From JBBDSH01 sp040905045 (GTDB taxonomy: Bacteria > Pseudomonadota > Gammaproteobacteria > Eutrophobiales > Eutrophobiaceae): a stretch of DNA of 64,000 bases. A program made the position numbers and the translations under genes. The notes below the pieces were generated by a model that saw only the letters and a list, made by a program, of their open reading frames with translations, was not told where the DNA came from and made no database searches. Location of the stretch: assembly GCA_040905045.1 (NCBI GenBank), contig JBBDSH010000083.1:1-64000 (forward strand). The letters run 5' to 3'. Shown one piece after another: positions 17,515 to 26,156 of this stretch. Position 1 is the stretch's first letter. Every line of letters starts with the position of its first letter.

Positions 17515-17988
17515 CTACAAAAATGCATCATCCACTTCATCAATGATCCAATGCACCGACTTTGCCGAGACAAGTTCCTTGCCGCGACAATCCGTTAAAC
17601 TGGCTGTAAAGAAAAGCCGCCTCTGTTTCCTTTCAATATAACGGCCGCTTACAATCACATGTTCTATATCGGGATGAACCGGAGACCGGTATTTCAATTC
17701 AAAATGACGGGTAAAATTGGGGGGAGCAACGGCCATGCTCAACGGCCCGAGCGTATTATCGATCATCGCTGCTATCATGCCTCCCTGCATGTTGCCGAAT
17801 GGATTCAGCTGCTCTTTCAGGACGGGAAAACGAACATCCAGTTCCCCTGCGTCAAGGTCAAAAGCGATAATTTCGGCCTGCATGGCCTTGAAGACAGGCG
17901 GCGGGATCTCCACATCCTTGCACGCTTCCTTGAAACGGAGGCGCAGTATCGCTAATAATTCATCCTGACTGCAAGTTGGAGTAACCAT
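17515..17988 (-). CDS. PaaI-type hot-dog thioesterase
   Basis: A 157-residue hot-dog protein. The motif NPFGNMQGGMIAAMIDNTLGP (from about residue 63) corresponds to the conserved N-x(4)-GG helix of PaaI/YbgC-like acyl-CoA thioesterases, with Gln in place of the common His before GG; KYRSPVH and ASLTDCRGKELVSA follow as in the family. It is upstream of and codirectional with rpfF with a 159-bp gap. A link to DSF synthesis or turnover is plausible from position only. The start is ATG 17986-17988; no strong ribosome-binding site is seen. Confidence 0.8.
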   Translation of the reverse strand: MVTPTCSQDELLAILRLRFKEACKDVEIPPPVFKAMQAEIIAFDLDAGELDVRFPVLKEQLNPFGNMQGGMIAAMIDNTLGPLSMAVAPPNFTRHFELKYRSPVHPDIEHVIVSGRYIERKQRRLFFTASLTDCRGKELVSAKSVHWIIDEVDDAFL

Positions 17989-18040
17989 TGTCTCATCGCT
18001 CGGGCCCTAGGCTCTATATGACACAATGGAGGGAGGATTT

Positions 18041-18520
18041 TCAAGTGTCCGAATCTTTCAACAGGATTACGGCATGAACGGCAATCCCTTCCTTTCTGCC
18101 GATGAATCCCATTTTTTCGGTGGTGGTGGCCTTTATATTTATCTGATCCGGCTCGATTCCCATATCCCCTGAAAGGGTGATACGCATATCACCTATATAG
18201 GGTAGCAGCTTCGGTTCCTGTGCAATCACGGTAATATCGGCATTGACGGGACTATGGCCTTTTTCACCCAGTATTCCGATAACCTTGCGCAGGAGTATGC
18301 GACTGTCGACATTTTCCAGACTGACATCCGTGTCCGGAAAATAGGTGCCGATATCGCCCAGTGCGGCTGCTCCCAGAAGGGCGTCGCAGAGAGCATGGAT
18401 GACGGCATCGCCGTCGGAATGCGCGGCCAGTCCCCTGTCATGAGGGATTGTCACACCGCCCAGTACCAGCGGCCGGCCTTTGGCAAAACGGTGAGCGTCG
18501 TAACCGTGTCCTATACGCAC
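18041..18520 (-). CDS. ispF: 2-C-methyl-D-erythritol 2,4-cyclodiphosphate synthase
   Basis: A 159-residue trimeric enzyme of the MEP isoprenoid pathway. RIGHGYDAHRF (zinc Asp8/His10), GLAAHSDGDAVIHALCDALLGA (His42 region), GDIGTYFPDTD and ATTTEKMGFIGRKEGIAVHA are diagnostic. The start is GTG 18518-18520 with GGAG nine bases upstream, lying inside the 3' end of ispD (10-bp overlap), so the pair is translationally coupled. Confidence 0.95.
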   Translation of the reverse strand: MRIGHGYDAHRFAKGRPLVLGGVTIPHDRGLAAHSDGDAVIHALCDALLGAAALGDIGTYFPDTDVSLENVDSRILLRKVIGILGEKGHSPVNADITVIAQEPKLLPYIGDMRITLSGDMGIEPDQINIKATTTEKMGFIGRKEGIAVHAVILLKDSDT

Positions 18521-19227
18521 GTTGAATTCTCCTGCTGCGAGAGAAACAGTTCCGCCAGGGGCAGATCGTTCCGGTGGGTAATTTTAATATTATCCGGATT
18601 GCCGGGTACCAGCAGCGGACGGTAACCGGCCTGTTCCACCGCCTGTGATTCATCGGTGACCGGACGATGATCCGCGATTGCCTGTCCCAGACATTGTTCC
18701 AGCAGGCGTAACCGGAACATCTGCGGAGTCAGTGCATGCCACAGGCTTTCCCGGTCAATGGTTTCACTGATCTCGTTATCTTCGCCGGCGCGTTTCATGG
18801 TATCCCTCACCGGAATTGCCAGAATACCACCGACCGGATGATCATCCAGCGTCTCAATAAGGTGATCAATATCCTCACGACGCAGACACGGCCGGGCCGC
18901 ATCGTGCACCATGACCCAGTCGTCATCCCCGGCCATGCCCTTGAGCGCAGCAAGACCGTTCTGCACGGAATGATAACGCTCGACTCCGCCGACAGCAGTT
19001 GTGATCTTGTCATGGCCGGAGACGGTCAATGTTTTCCAGTAGGGATCCCCGGAAGCCAGTACGACGACGATCCCCGAAACGGACGGATGTTCACAGAAAC
19101 CGGCCAGGGTGTATTCCAGAATGGTCCGGCCGTGCAACGTCAGGTATTGCTTGGGGGTTTCCATGTGCATGCGGGTACCGATGCCGGCCGCCGGGATCAC
19201 CGCCCAGTATCTCCGGGTAGTAGCCAT
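18511..19227 (-). CDS. ispD: 2-C-methyl-D-erythritol 4-phosphate cytidylyltransferase
   Basis: A 238-residue nucleotidyltransferase forming CDP-ME. WAVIPAAGIGTRMHMETPKQY is the CTP-binding loop, VMVHDAARPCL contains the metal-binding Asp, and the C-terminal part has TDESQAVEQAGYRPLLVPG. It follows ftsB by five bases and overlaps ispF, the usual gammaproteobacterial order ftsB-ispD-ispF. Confidence 0.95.
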   Translation of the reverse strand: MATTRRYWAVIPAAGIGTRMHMETPKQYLTLHGRTILEYTLAGFCEHPSVSGIVVVLASGDPYWKTLTVSGHDKITTAVGGVERYHSVQNGLAALKGMAGDDDWVMVHDAARPCLRREDIDHLIETLDDHPVGGILAIPVRDTMKRAGEDNEISETIDRESLWHALTPQMFRLRLLEQCLGQAIADHRPVTDESQAVEQAGYRPLLVPGNPDNIKITHRNDLPLAELFLSQQENSTCV

Positions 19228-19232
19228 GATGA

Positions 19233-19541
19233 TTATCTTTCGTTGTTATGTTTGTCGGAGGAAGCGCCGGGAGCATCGATGATCTGGAAAAAGGTTTCGT
19301 CCGGCATAATCATACCCATTTCGCTCCGGGCACGTTCCTCGACGGCGGCCAGACCCTGTTTCAGATCCAGTACCTCCGCGGCCAGCGCCAGATTGCGTTC
19401 CCGCAATTCCTCGTTTTCATCCTGTTGTGCCTGCCGGATTTCCTGAAGACGCCGGACATCCGGAATGCTGCCGTGCCCGTTCCAGAGCCGGAACTGCAGC
19501 AGTACCAGTACTATCAGCAAAATAACATTGAGGGTCTTCAT
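19233..19541 (-). CDS. ftsB: Cell division protein FtsB
   Basis: A 102-residue bitopic protein. One transmembrane helix (VILLIVLVLLQFRLW, residues about 6-20) is followed by a heptad coiled coil rich in Glu/Gln/Leu (about 30-70) and ARSEMGMIMPDETFFQI, the conserved segment contacting FtsL/FtsQ in the septal complex. It sits between eno and ispD as in many relatives. Confidence 0.93.
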   Translation of the reverse strand: MKTLNVILLIVLVLLQFRLWNGHGSIPDVRRLQEIRQAQQDENEELRERNLALAAEVLDLKQGLAAVEERARSEMGMIMPDETFFQIIDAPGASSDKHNNER

Positions 19542-19561
19542 AAACCTTGCCGGTCCGGTTT

Positions 19562-20845
19562 CTACCCTGAATTATAGAATACCTTACGCCCCGGGTAGAA
19601 ACCGCGATCACCCAGGTCCCGCTCAATCCACATAAGCCGGTTGTATTTCGCCACCCGATCCGAACGCGACAGTGAACCTGTCTTGATCTGGCCGGCGGAG
19701 GTGGCCACCGCCAGATCGGCGATGGTAGTGTCCTCGGTCTCGCCGGAACGATGCGAAATCACCGCCGTGTAACCCGCTTTTTTCGCCATGTCGATGGCGG
19801 CCAGAGTCTCCGTCAAGGTACCGATCTGGTTGACCTTAATCAGAATGGAGTTGGCAATGCCTTTCTCGATTCCCTCCTTCAGAATGCGGGTGTTGGTGAC
19901 GAACAGATCATCACCCACCAGCTGCACCTTTTTGCCCAGCCTTTCGGTCAGCCGCTTCCAGCCGTCCCAATCATCCTCCGCCATGCCGTCTTCCATGGTA
20001 ATAATGGGATATTGATCGAACCAGGGCAGCAGGTAATCGATGAATCCCTGCGAGTCCAGCGTCTTGCCCTCGGAGTCCAGATGATAACGGCCGTCACGGT
20101 AGAATTCCGAACTGGCCACATCCAGTCCCAGCAGGATATCGTCTCCGGCCCTGTAACCCGCGTCTTCGATGGCCTGCAGGATCACTTCCACGGCTTCCTC
20201 GTTGGAGGAAAGATTGGGCGCAAAACCGCCCTCGTCGCCCACCGTGGTGCTCAGATCTCGTTTGCTTAATACTTTTTTCAAAGCATGAAACACCTCGGCG
20301 CCGTAACGTACCGCCTCGGCGAGGCTGTCCGCGCCCACCGGCAGGATCATGAATTCCTGCATATCGACGCTGTTGTCCGCGTGAGCACCGCCGTTGATAA
20401 TATTCATCATGGGCACGGGCAAATCAAAGGGCCCCTCACCGCCCAGGTATCGGTACAAAGGTACGCCCTTTTCCGCCGCGGCGGCATGCGCCGCGGCCAT
20501 GGATACGGCCAGGATGGCGTTGGCGCCCAGATCACCCTTGTTATCGGTTCCGTCCAGGTCGATCATGGTTTTGTCCAGTGCCGCCTGATCCGCGACATCC
20601 AGTCCTGCGACAGCCGGCGCGATCCGGTTTTCTATATTACCGACGGCATTGAGCACACCCTTGCCCAGATACCGGCCGGCATCCCCGTCGCGCAGTTCCA
20701 GCGCCTCGCGGGCGCCGGTGGAGGCACCGGACGGCACCATGGCGCTGCCACGGGCACCGCTGCCGGTCCGCACTTCCGCCGCCACAGTGGGGTTGCCCCG
20801 TGAATCCAGAACCTCTCTCGCCGTAATCGATACTATCTCCGTCAT
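19562..20845 (-). CDS. eno: Enolase
   Basis: A 427-residue glycolytic enzyme interconverting 2-phosphoglycerate and phosphoenolpyruvate. It shows ITAREVLDSRGNPTVAAEV, GANAILAVSMA, VGDEGGFAPNL (catalytic Glu), the metal ligands in GLDVASSEFY, MEDGMAEDDWDGW and QLVGDDLFVTN, and the signature ISHRSGETEDTTIADLAVA. The start is the ATG before TEIVSI; an upstream in-frame methionine adds 11 unconserved residues. Confidence 0.97.
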   Translation of the reverse strand: MTEIVSITAREVLDSRGNPTVAAEVRTGSGARGSAMVPSGASTGAREALELRDGDAGRYLGKGVLNAVGNIENRIAPAVAGLDVADQAALDKTMIDLDGTDNKGDLGANAILAVSMAAAHAAAAEKGVPLYRYLGGEGPFDLPVPMMNIINGGAHADNSVDMQEFMILPVGADSLAEAVRYGAEVFHALKKVLSKRDLSTTVGDEGGFAPNLSSNEEAVEVILQAIEDAGYRAGDDILLGLDVASSEFYRDGRYHLDSEGKTLDSQGFIDYLLPWFDQYPIITMEDGMAEDDWDGWKRLTERLGKKVQLVGDDLFVTNTRILKEGIEKGIANSILIKVNQIGTLTETLAAIDMAKKAGYTAVISHRSGETEDTTIADLAVATSAGQIKTGSLSRSDRVAKYNRLMWIERDLGDRGFYPGRKVFYNSG

Positions 20846-20894
20846 TATTACACCTTGGTTATTTTGGCTCTTCGGCAAAATTTATGGGCATCTG

Positions 20895-20932
20895 ATCTCG
20901 CCAAGCCCTGTCCTGGACCCCGATCCAGGAAC
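20895..20932. repeat. GATCC-centred palindromic repeat, family D (divergent copy)
   Basis: Reads ATCTCGCCAAGCCCTG then TCCTGGACCCCGATCCAGGA. It belongs to a dispersed family with consensus AGCCTGCCCCGGAC then GATCCGGGG, and shares CTCGCCAAGCC with the copy at 47674. It lies upstream of eno on its transcribed side. Confidence 0.5.
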
Positions 20933-21075
20933 ACCAAGCACGCAAAGGAATAATGGATTGTTAACTCTCTGCGAACTTTGCGCGCTTTGCGAGATACTTT
21001 TGAAAAACCACCTCCGAAAACCGGGATCAATTTCGCGCCTGCGGGATCAAAAAAATCCAGTCTATCAGCGTACAT

Positions 21076-21102
21076 AGCCTGCCCCGGACACCGATCCGGG
21101 GA
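21076..21102. repeat. GATCCGGGG palindromic repeat, family D
   Basis: Reads AGCCTGCCCCGGACACC then GATCCGGGGA and can fold into a CCCCGGA/TCCGGGG hairpin. It lies between kdsA and eno. The rest of the 259 bp between eno's upstream side and the kdsA stop (20879-21137) shows no gene. Confidence 0.6.
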
Positions 21103-21137
21103 TGTATTAACAGCGTGTTTCATATAGTGATACCGGA

Positions 21138-21974
21138 TTACCTGTAACCGCATTCATTTTCCCAATGCTGTTTCGCCACCACATCCAGTGCCTTCAACGT
21201 TTCCAGCAAATCTTCCATTTTATCCAGCGGCCAGCTGTTGGGTCCGTCGCTCAGCGCCTGATCCGGATCCGGATGGGTTTCCATGAACAGACCGTCGATA
21301 CCCACGGCCACGGCCGCCCGTGCCAGCGCCGGTACGAATTCCCGCTGGCCGCCGGAACGATTGCCCAGCCCGCCGGGCATCTGCACCGAATGAGTAGCAT
21401 CGAATACAACCGGACAACCCGTTTCACGCATGATGACCAGCGAACGCATATCGGAAACCAGGTAGTTATAACCGAAACTGGCGCCGCGCTCACAAACCAT
21501 GATCTGATCGTTGCCGGCCGCACGCGCTTTCTCCACCACCTTTTCCATGTCCCAGGGCGCCAGAAACTGGCCCTTCTTGATATTGACAGGCTTGCCCTGT
21601 GCGGCAACACGCTGGATAAAACTCGTCTGCCGGCAGAGGAAGGCCGGCGTCTGCAGTATATCCACCACCGACGCCACTTCATTCAGCGGCGTATCCTCAT
21701 GCACATCCGTTAATACCGGCACTTCCAACTCGGTACGCACTTTCTCCAGAATGGCCAGTCCCTGCTCCATGCCGGGACCGCGATAGCTTTCATGGGAACT
21801 GCGGTTGGCCTTGTCGAAGGAGGATTTGTAAATAAACGATATGCCCAATTGCGAGGTGATCTCGCGCAAACGCCCGGCGCTGTCCATGGCCAGTTGCTCG
21901 CTTTCCACGACACAGGGACCGGCGATAAGGAAAAAGGGCCGGCCTTCCCCCGCCTCGAAATCACACAACCGCAT
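21138..21974 (-). CDS. kdsA: 3-deoxy-8-phosphooctulonate synthase (KDO8P synthase)
   Basis: A 278-residue TIM-barrel enzyme joining PEP and arabinose 5-phosphate for LPS core synthesis. It shows FIYKSSFDKANRSS, PVLTDVHED, LQTPAFLCRQT, NIKKGQFLAPWDM and VVFDATHSVQMPGG. The N-terminal FLIAGPCVVESE carries Cys where E. coli has Asn, which marks the metal-dependent class. The start ATG lies inside the pyrG 3' end (14-bp overlap), a typical pyrG-kdsA-eno neighbourhood. Confidence 0.95.
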   Translation of the reverse strand: MRLCDFEAGEGRPFFLIAGPCVVESEQLAMDSAGRLREITSQLGISFIYKSSFDKANRSSHESYRGPGMEQGLAILEKVRTELEVPVLTDVHEDTPLNEVASVVDILQTPAFLCRQTSFIQRVAAQGKPVNIKKGQFLAPWDMEKVVEKARAAGNDQIMVCERGASFGYNYLVSDMRSLVIMRETGCPVVFDATHSVQMPGGLGNRSGGQREFVPALARAAVAVGIDGLFMETHPDPDQALSDGPNSWPLDKMEDLLETLKALDVVAKQHWENECGYR

Positions 21975-23619
21975 TGGCTTGTTCCTGTTTCAAAGGCTTG
22001 TGACACTGCAGAGAGGCACGGATAAAGCCGGTGAACAGGGGGTGGCCGTCGCGCGGTGTGGACGTGAATTCCGGATGGAACTGGCAGCCGATAAACCAGG
22101 GATGATTCTCCAGTTCGACGATCTCCACCAGTTTCTCGTCCATGGAAACACCCGAGATGATCAATCCCTTCTGTTCCAGTTCCTGGCGGTAGCCGTTGTT
22201 GAATTCGTAGCGGTGGCGATGCCGTTCGACGATGGTATCCCGTCCATACATATCCCGTACCAGGGTGCCTTCCACAAGATGGCATTGCTGTCCGCCCAGG
22301 CGCATGGTGCCGCCCAGTTCGGATCCCTCGTCGCGCTGTTCCAGATTGCCGGCATAGTAGTCCAGCCATTCCGTGATCAGGGCAATCACCGGGTGCTTTG
22401 TTTCCGGATCGAACTCGGTGCTGTTGGCGCCTTCCAGCCCGGCCACGTGGCGGGCGAATTCGATGACCGCAAGCTGCATGCCGAGGCAGATACCCAGATA
22501 GGGAATGCGATTCTCGCGGGCATATTGCACCGCCCGGATCTTGCCCTCGATGCCGCGGCTGCCGAACCCGCCGGGCACCAGAATGGCGTCCATTCCCTCC
22601 AGTACCGTGACACCGGAGGTTTCGATCTCCTCTGAATCCACGTAACTGATGTGAATGCGGGTGCGGGTATGCACGCCGGCATGCAGCAGAGCTTCGGACA
22701 GGGACTTGTAGGAATCGGCCAGATCGATGTATTTGCCCACCATGGCGATGCGGACCTCGCCGGAGGGATGTTCCATGGCGTCCACCACCGCGTCCCATTC
22801 GCTCAGATCCGCCGGCGGCACGTTCAGTTTGAACCGTTCGGCGACAATGTCATCGAGTCCCTGCTCGTGGAACAGCCTCGGCACCTTGTAGATGTTGTCC
22901 ACATCCACCGCCGAGATAATGGCGGATTCATCCACATTAGTGAACAGCGCCAGCTTCTTGCGTTCGTTGTCGGGCAGCGGCCGATCAATGCGGCAGACCA
23001 GGATATCCGGCTGGATACCGATGGAACGCAGTTCCTTGACCGAATGCTGCGTCGGCTTGGTCTTGATCTCGCCCACCGCCTCGATATAGGGCACCAGAGT
23101 CAGGTGCATGAACAGGCAGCGTTCCGGTCCCAGTTCCATGCGCATCTGGCGAATCGCCTCAAGGAACGGCTGGGACTCGATGTCGCCGACGGTGCCGCCG
23201 ATCTCCACCATGGCGATATCGACATCGTCCGCGCCTTCCAGGATGCAACGCTTGATTTCGTCGGTAATATGGGGGATCACCTGCACGGTGCCGCCGAGAT
23301 AATCCCCGCGCCGCTCCTTCTGGATAACGTTCATATAGATGCGGCCGGTGGTGAAATTGTTGTGCCGGGTCATTCGGGTGCGCACGAAACGCTCATAATG
23401 CCCCAGATCCAGGTCCGTTTCGGTGCCATCCTCGGTCACATAGACCTCGCCGTGCTGGAATGGACTCATGGTGCCGGGGTCGATGTTGATATAGGGATCC
23501 AGTTTGAGCAGGGTGACGCGCAATCGGCGCGCTTCGAGGATGGCGCCCAGGGAAGCCGAGGCGATACCCTTGCCGAGAGAAGAAACCACACCGCCGGTGA
23601 CAAAGATAAAATGTGTCAT
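21961..23619 (-). CDS. pyrG: CTP synthase
   Basis: A 552-residue enzyme aminating UTP to CTP. The N-terminal synthetase domain has FVTGGVVSSLGKGIASASLG (P-loop-like ATP site) and MVEIGGTVGDIES. The C-terminal glutaminase domain has YLGICLGMQLAVIEFARH (nucleophile Cys) and FIGCQFHPEFTS (His-Glu). It is the first gene of the pyrG-kdsA pair; 530 bp of repeat-filled DNA separates it from the ClC gene. Confidence 0.97.
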   Translation of the reverse strand: MTHFIFVTGGVVSSLGKGIASASLGAILEARRLRVTLLKLDPYINIDPGTMSPFQHGEVYVTEDGTETDLDLGHYERFVRTRMTRHNNFTTGRIYMNVIQKERRGDYLGGTVQVIPHITDEIKRCILEGADDVDIAMVEIGGTVGDIESQPFLEAIRQMRMELGPERCLFMHLTLVPYIEAVGEIKTKPTQHSVKELRSIGIQPDILVCRIDRPLPDNERKKLALFTNVDESAIISAVDVDNIYKVPRLFHEQGLDDIVAERFKLNVPPADLSEWDAVVDAMEHPSGEVRIAMVGKYIDLADSYKSLSEALLHAGVHTRTRIHISYVDSEEIETSGVTVLEGMDAILVPGGFGSRGIEGKIRAVQYARENRIPYLGICLGMQLAVIEFARHVAGLEGANSTEFDPETKHPVIALITEWLDYYAGNLEQRDEGSELGGTMRLGGQQCHLVEGTLVRDMYGRDTIVERHRHRYEFNNGYRQELEQKGLIISGVSMDEKLVEIVELENHPWFIGCQFHPEFTSTPRDGHPLFTGFIRASLQCHKPLKQEQANAVV

Positions 23620-23873
23620 TCCATGCGTTTCCCGGAGTGACGGATTCGAGGGGGAGCGATCCTTATCGATTCGCGAGAACCGTTGCCGGGGTCGATAAGG
23701 TTGAACCGCGTATACATAGGCTGGATAGAAATGCTAACAGATAATCCGCCCTGTCTCCACGACATATGTCATGCTTTTTCGAGAAATTCCCCGCCAGATG
23801 ATCCAGGTAGATGCCTCGAATTCTGTTATCCCTGTGATCGAGTAAGAGATTACTCATGACAGTTGATGGAGGA

Positions 23874-24114
23874 GGCCGGGTTCATGGTGTTGGAGTGACT
23901 ATATAGCTGTTCCGAATCCGTGTTCAATCCGGGAACATAACGCGGACACGCGGTAAATACGTCCCTGTAGCTCGAATGCGGCATCCGTGCCGCATACGGT
24001 CCGCTTATATATTCCCGGATTGAACACGGATTCGGAACACTTATTTAGCGCCAGGGACGAGCGCGGGACCGAGCCAGGGATGGCTCGAGGAGCGGAAACA
24101 CCATGAACCCGGCC
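23874..24114. repeat. Family A inverted-repeat element, interrupted by a family B element
   Basis: Terminal 18-bp arms 23874-23891 and 24097-24114 are perfectly complementary (GGCCGGGTTCATGGTGTT and its reverse complement). The internal text GCCAGGGA..CGAGCCAGGGATGG matches the intact copy at 62361-62455. The element is split after GGAGTGACTA by a family B element. No gene is seen in the surrounding 23620-24149 stretch. Confidence 0.85.
23899..24048. repeat. MITE-like inverted-repeat element, family B copy 2 (nested inside family A)
   Basis: Perfect 27-bp arms lie at 23909-23935 and 24012-24038. The termini CTATATAGCTGTTCCGAAT and (reverse complement of the right end) CTAAATAAGTGTTCCGAAT agree at 16 of 19 positions. 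The core is close to copy 1 at 2261-2414. Comparison with the uninterrupted family A copy at 62361 places the insertion at a CTAG site, probably with a TA or CTA duplication. Confidence 0.85.
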
Positions 24115-24149
24115 TTCGTTCGGTCTAACTACAGCGTCTATAGTGTAAT

Positions 24150-25898
24150 TCAGAAAAAATAGGACGAAGCCCGCAACCGGTAGCCGTCGGTAATTTCCTG
24201 ACGCGTCGCCACGCCGTAAATGCGATCCGCCGCCGTGCCGATGGGTTCGATGGCGTAGGCCGCCTCAGCCCCGGATTCGTCCAGCTTATCCAGTGCCTGT
24301 TGCAGGGTGGCCTGCTGGCGCACCGCCACCAGCTGCTGTCGCCGGGACGGCACTTCCATGAGCCTGATTTCCTCTTCCTCCGACTCCTCCAGGTAACGGG
24401 CCAGGTCCGCTGCCGGCATCAATACATGCCGATCCTCCAGGGACAGGATCAACCAGTGGGGACTGGACTCGATTAACAGTTTTCGTGCCTGCTCGCGTCC
24501 GATGGTCGGCTGCACCATGGCAAACGACGGATTCAGCACGGAGCGCAGCGCCAGCCGCCGCAGAGACTGGGACATGGGGTCGTTGCGGTAAATCAGGCCG
24601 ATGCCCTCGATCTGGGACAGGTACACCGAGGTTTGCCCGAACCATTCCTTGCAGGCCAGGGTGGCGCTGATGATCGCCAGCATGCCCGGAAAAATAATAT
24701 TGATATTACCGGTCAGCTCGACAATGGCCAGCAGGGCCGCCAGCGGTGCCTGCAATACCGCGCCCATCATCGCCCCCATGCCCAGGATGGCGTACAGCCC
24801 GGCTTCGGATTGCGGTATCGGGAAATAGCCGGCCAGCAGGCCGGTGGCGCATCCCAGCAGGGCGCCCATGAACAGGGTCGGTCCGATCAGACCGCCCGGC
24901 AGGGTCAGACCGATGCAGATGACGGTAGCAAGAAACTTGAATCCGAGAATGATCACCACCGTGGCCAGGGCGATTTCACCCACCAGCGCGGCATTGACCG
25001 TATCGTAGCCTACCCCCATCACCTGCGGGGCGACGGCGGCACAGAGACCCACACCGGCCCCGGCCAGGGGCAGGCGCAGGGCAATGGGAATGCGTTGCGC
25101 CTGCGGCGTGATCTTTTTCAGGGAGACGATAAACCCCGCCGCGACAGCGCCGGCGACGACTCCCATGAGGGCGATCACCGGCAGTTCCCATAACGTCGAC
25201 AGCGTCAGTTCCGGCACCACGAAGGCATGGCTGTCCTGCAGGACAGCCCGGTTAAGGGCCGTGGCGCTGACCGCGGACAGGATCACCGGCGTGAAGCCGG
25301 AGATGGTGTATTCCATCATCACTACTTCCATGGCGAAGATGACGCCGGCCAGGGGCGTATTGAAGGAGGCGGCGATGGCGGCGGCGACGCCGCAAGCCAC
25401 CAATGTACGGATACTGTTGTTGGGCAGCCCCAGACGCTGCCCCATAAGGCTGGCACCGGCGGCGCCCAGATGGACGCTGGGTCCCTCGCGGCCGACGGAA
25501 TGCCCGGCGATAATGGAAAGCGCGCCGCCAACAAATTGCATCACAGCGTTGCGCAGCGGCAGATGCCCTTCGTGATAGGCCAGCCGTTCCATGACGTGGA
25601 TGACGCCCACCCGCAGCGGCGGCCGCGACACCAGATAAAACAACAAGCCGAGAATCACGCCGCCGCCGATACTGAAGATCAAGCGCGTGGAAATCGACAA
25701 CGCCTCATAGTTTTCCGGATCGCCGCCCGGCAGCAGCCCCGACTGCATGGACTCGATGAAAAACCGGAACAGAATCACCACGGCACCGGCCAGCAGGCCG
25801 CAGGCCAGACCCAGCAGAGCCAGCAACGGTTGCGCGCGCGCACCTGCCAGCGCAGTGTGCGCGCGTTCGAGAAAATTCCGGAGGGGAGTCAATATCAT
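24150..25898 (-). CDS. ClC-family chloride channel/antiporter with C-terminal CBS domains
   Basis: A 582-residue membrane protein. The ClC pore region (about residues 20-430) contains SVGREGPSVHLGAA, with the external gating Glu of the GREGP motif, and GLTLPGGLIGPTLFMGALLG, corresponding to the GxFxP segment. The first selectivity motif GSGIP is not present (RVGVIHV at that place), and the second, internal glutamate site reads FAMEVV rather than FIIEEM, so the coupling glutamate appears replaced by Val. Two CBS-like segments follow (about 440-580). The start at ATG 25898 avoids a 28-residue upstream extension of low credibility. It is divergent from fhs. Confidence 0.88.
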   Translation of the reverse strand: MILTPLRNFLERAHTALAGARAQPLLALLGLACGLLAGAVVILFRFFIESMQSGLLPGGDPENYEALSISTRLIFSIGGGVILGLLFYLVSRPPLRVGVIHVMERLAYHEGHLPLRNAVMQFVGGALSIIAGHSVGREGPSVHLGAAGASLMGQRLGLPNNSIRTLVACGVAAAIAASFNTPLAGVIFAMEVVMMEYTISGFTPVILSAVSATALNRAVLQDSHAFVVPELTLSTLWELPVIALMGVVAGAVAAGFIVSLKKITPQAQRIPIALRLPLAGAGVGLCAAVAPQVMGVGYDTVNAALVGEIALATVVIILGFKFLATVICIGLTLPGGLIGPTLFMGALLGCATGLLAGYFPIPQSEAGLYAILGMGAMMGAVLQAPLAALLAIVELTGNINIIFPGMLAIISATLACKEWFGQTSVYLSQIEGIGLIYRNDPMSQSLRRLALRSVLNPSFAMVQPTIGREQARKLLIESSPHWLILSLEDRHVLMPAADLARYLEESEEEEIRLMEVPSRRQQLVAVRQQATLQQALDKLDESGAEAAYAIEPIGTAADRIYGVATRQEITDGYRLRASSYFF

Positions 25899-26069
25899 TC
25901 GTTTAACAGTTTCCCTATATTGATGCTTCGTGCCGACAAAACGAAGAGGGCCGCGACAGCAGAGAACGGACACTCTTCCCACACCGCCTTCCCGGGGGAC
26001 CGGGGTGGAGAATCGGCGGAATTCCGTTAGAATAGAGGTGCGACGGTGCAGCCAGCCATTCCGACAACG

Positions 26070-26082
26070 TGTTCCGGGAACA
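26070..26082. promoter_or_regulatory. Possible operator: perfect TGTTCC-G-GGAACA palindrome
   Basis: A 13-bp dyad in the 258-bp divergent region between the ClC gene and fhs, 74 bp upstream of the fhs ATG. Flanking CCGAC and GTCGG extend the symmetry loosely. No regulator can be named. Confidence 0.3.
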
Positions 26083-26156
26083 TCCCCCTGCGTCGGAACA
26101 TACCATAACTACCTGTAATATAAAACGAATCCAATAACCGGTCCGGAGGACCCCTC

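Noticed and set aside
22651..23640. 329-codon plus-strand ORF opposite pyrG
   Set aside because: Shadow of CTP synthase; no recognisable domain.
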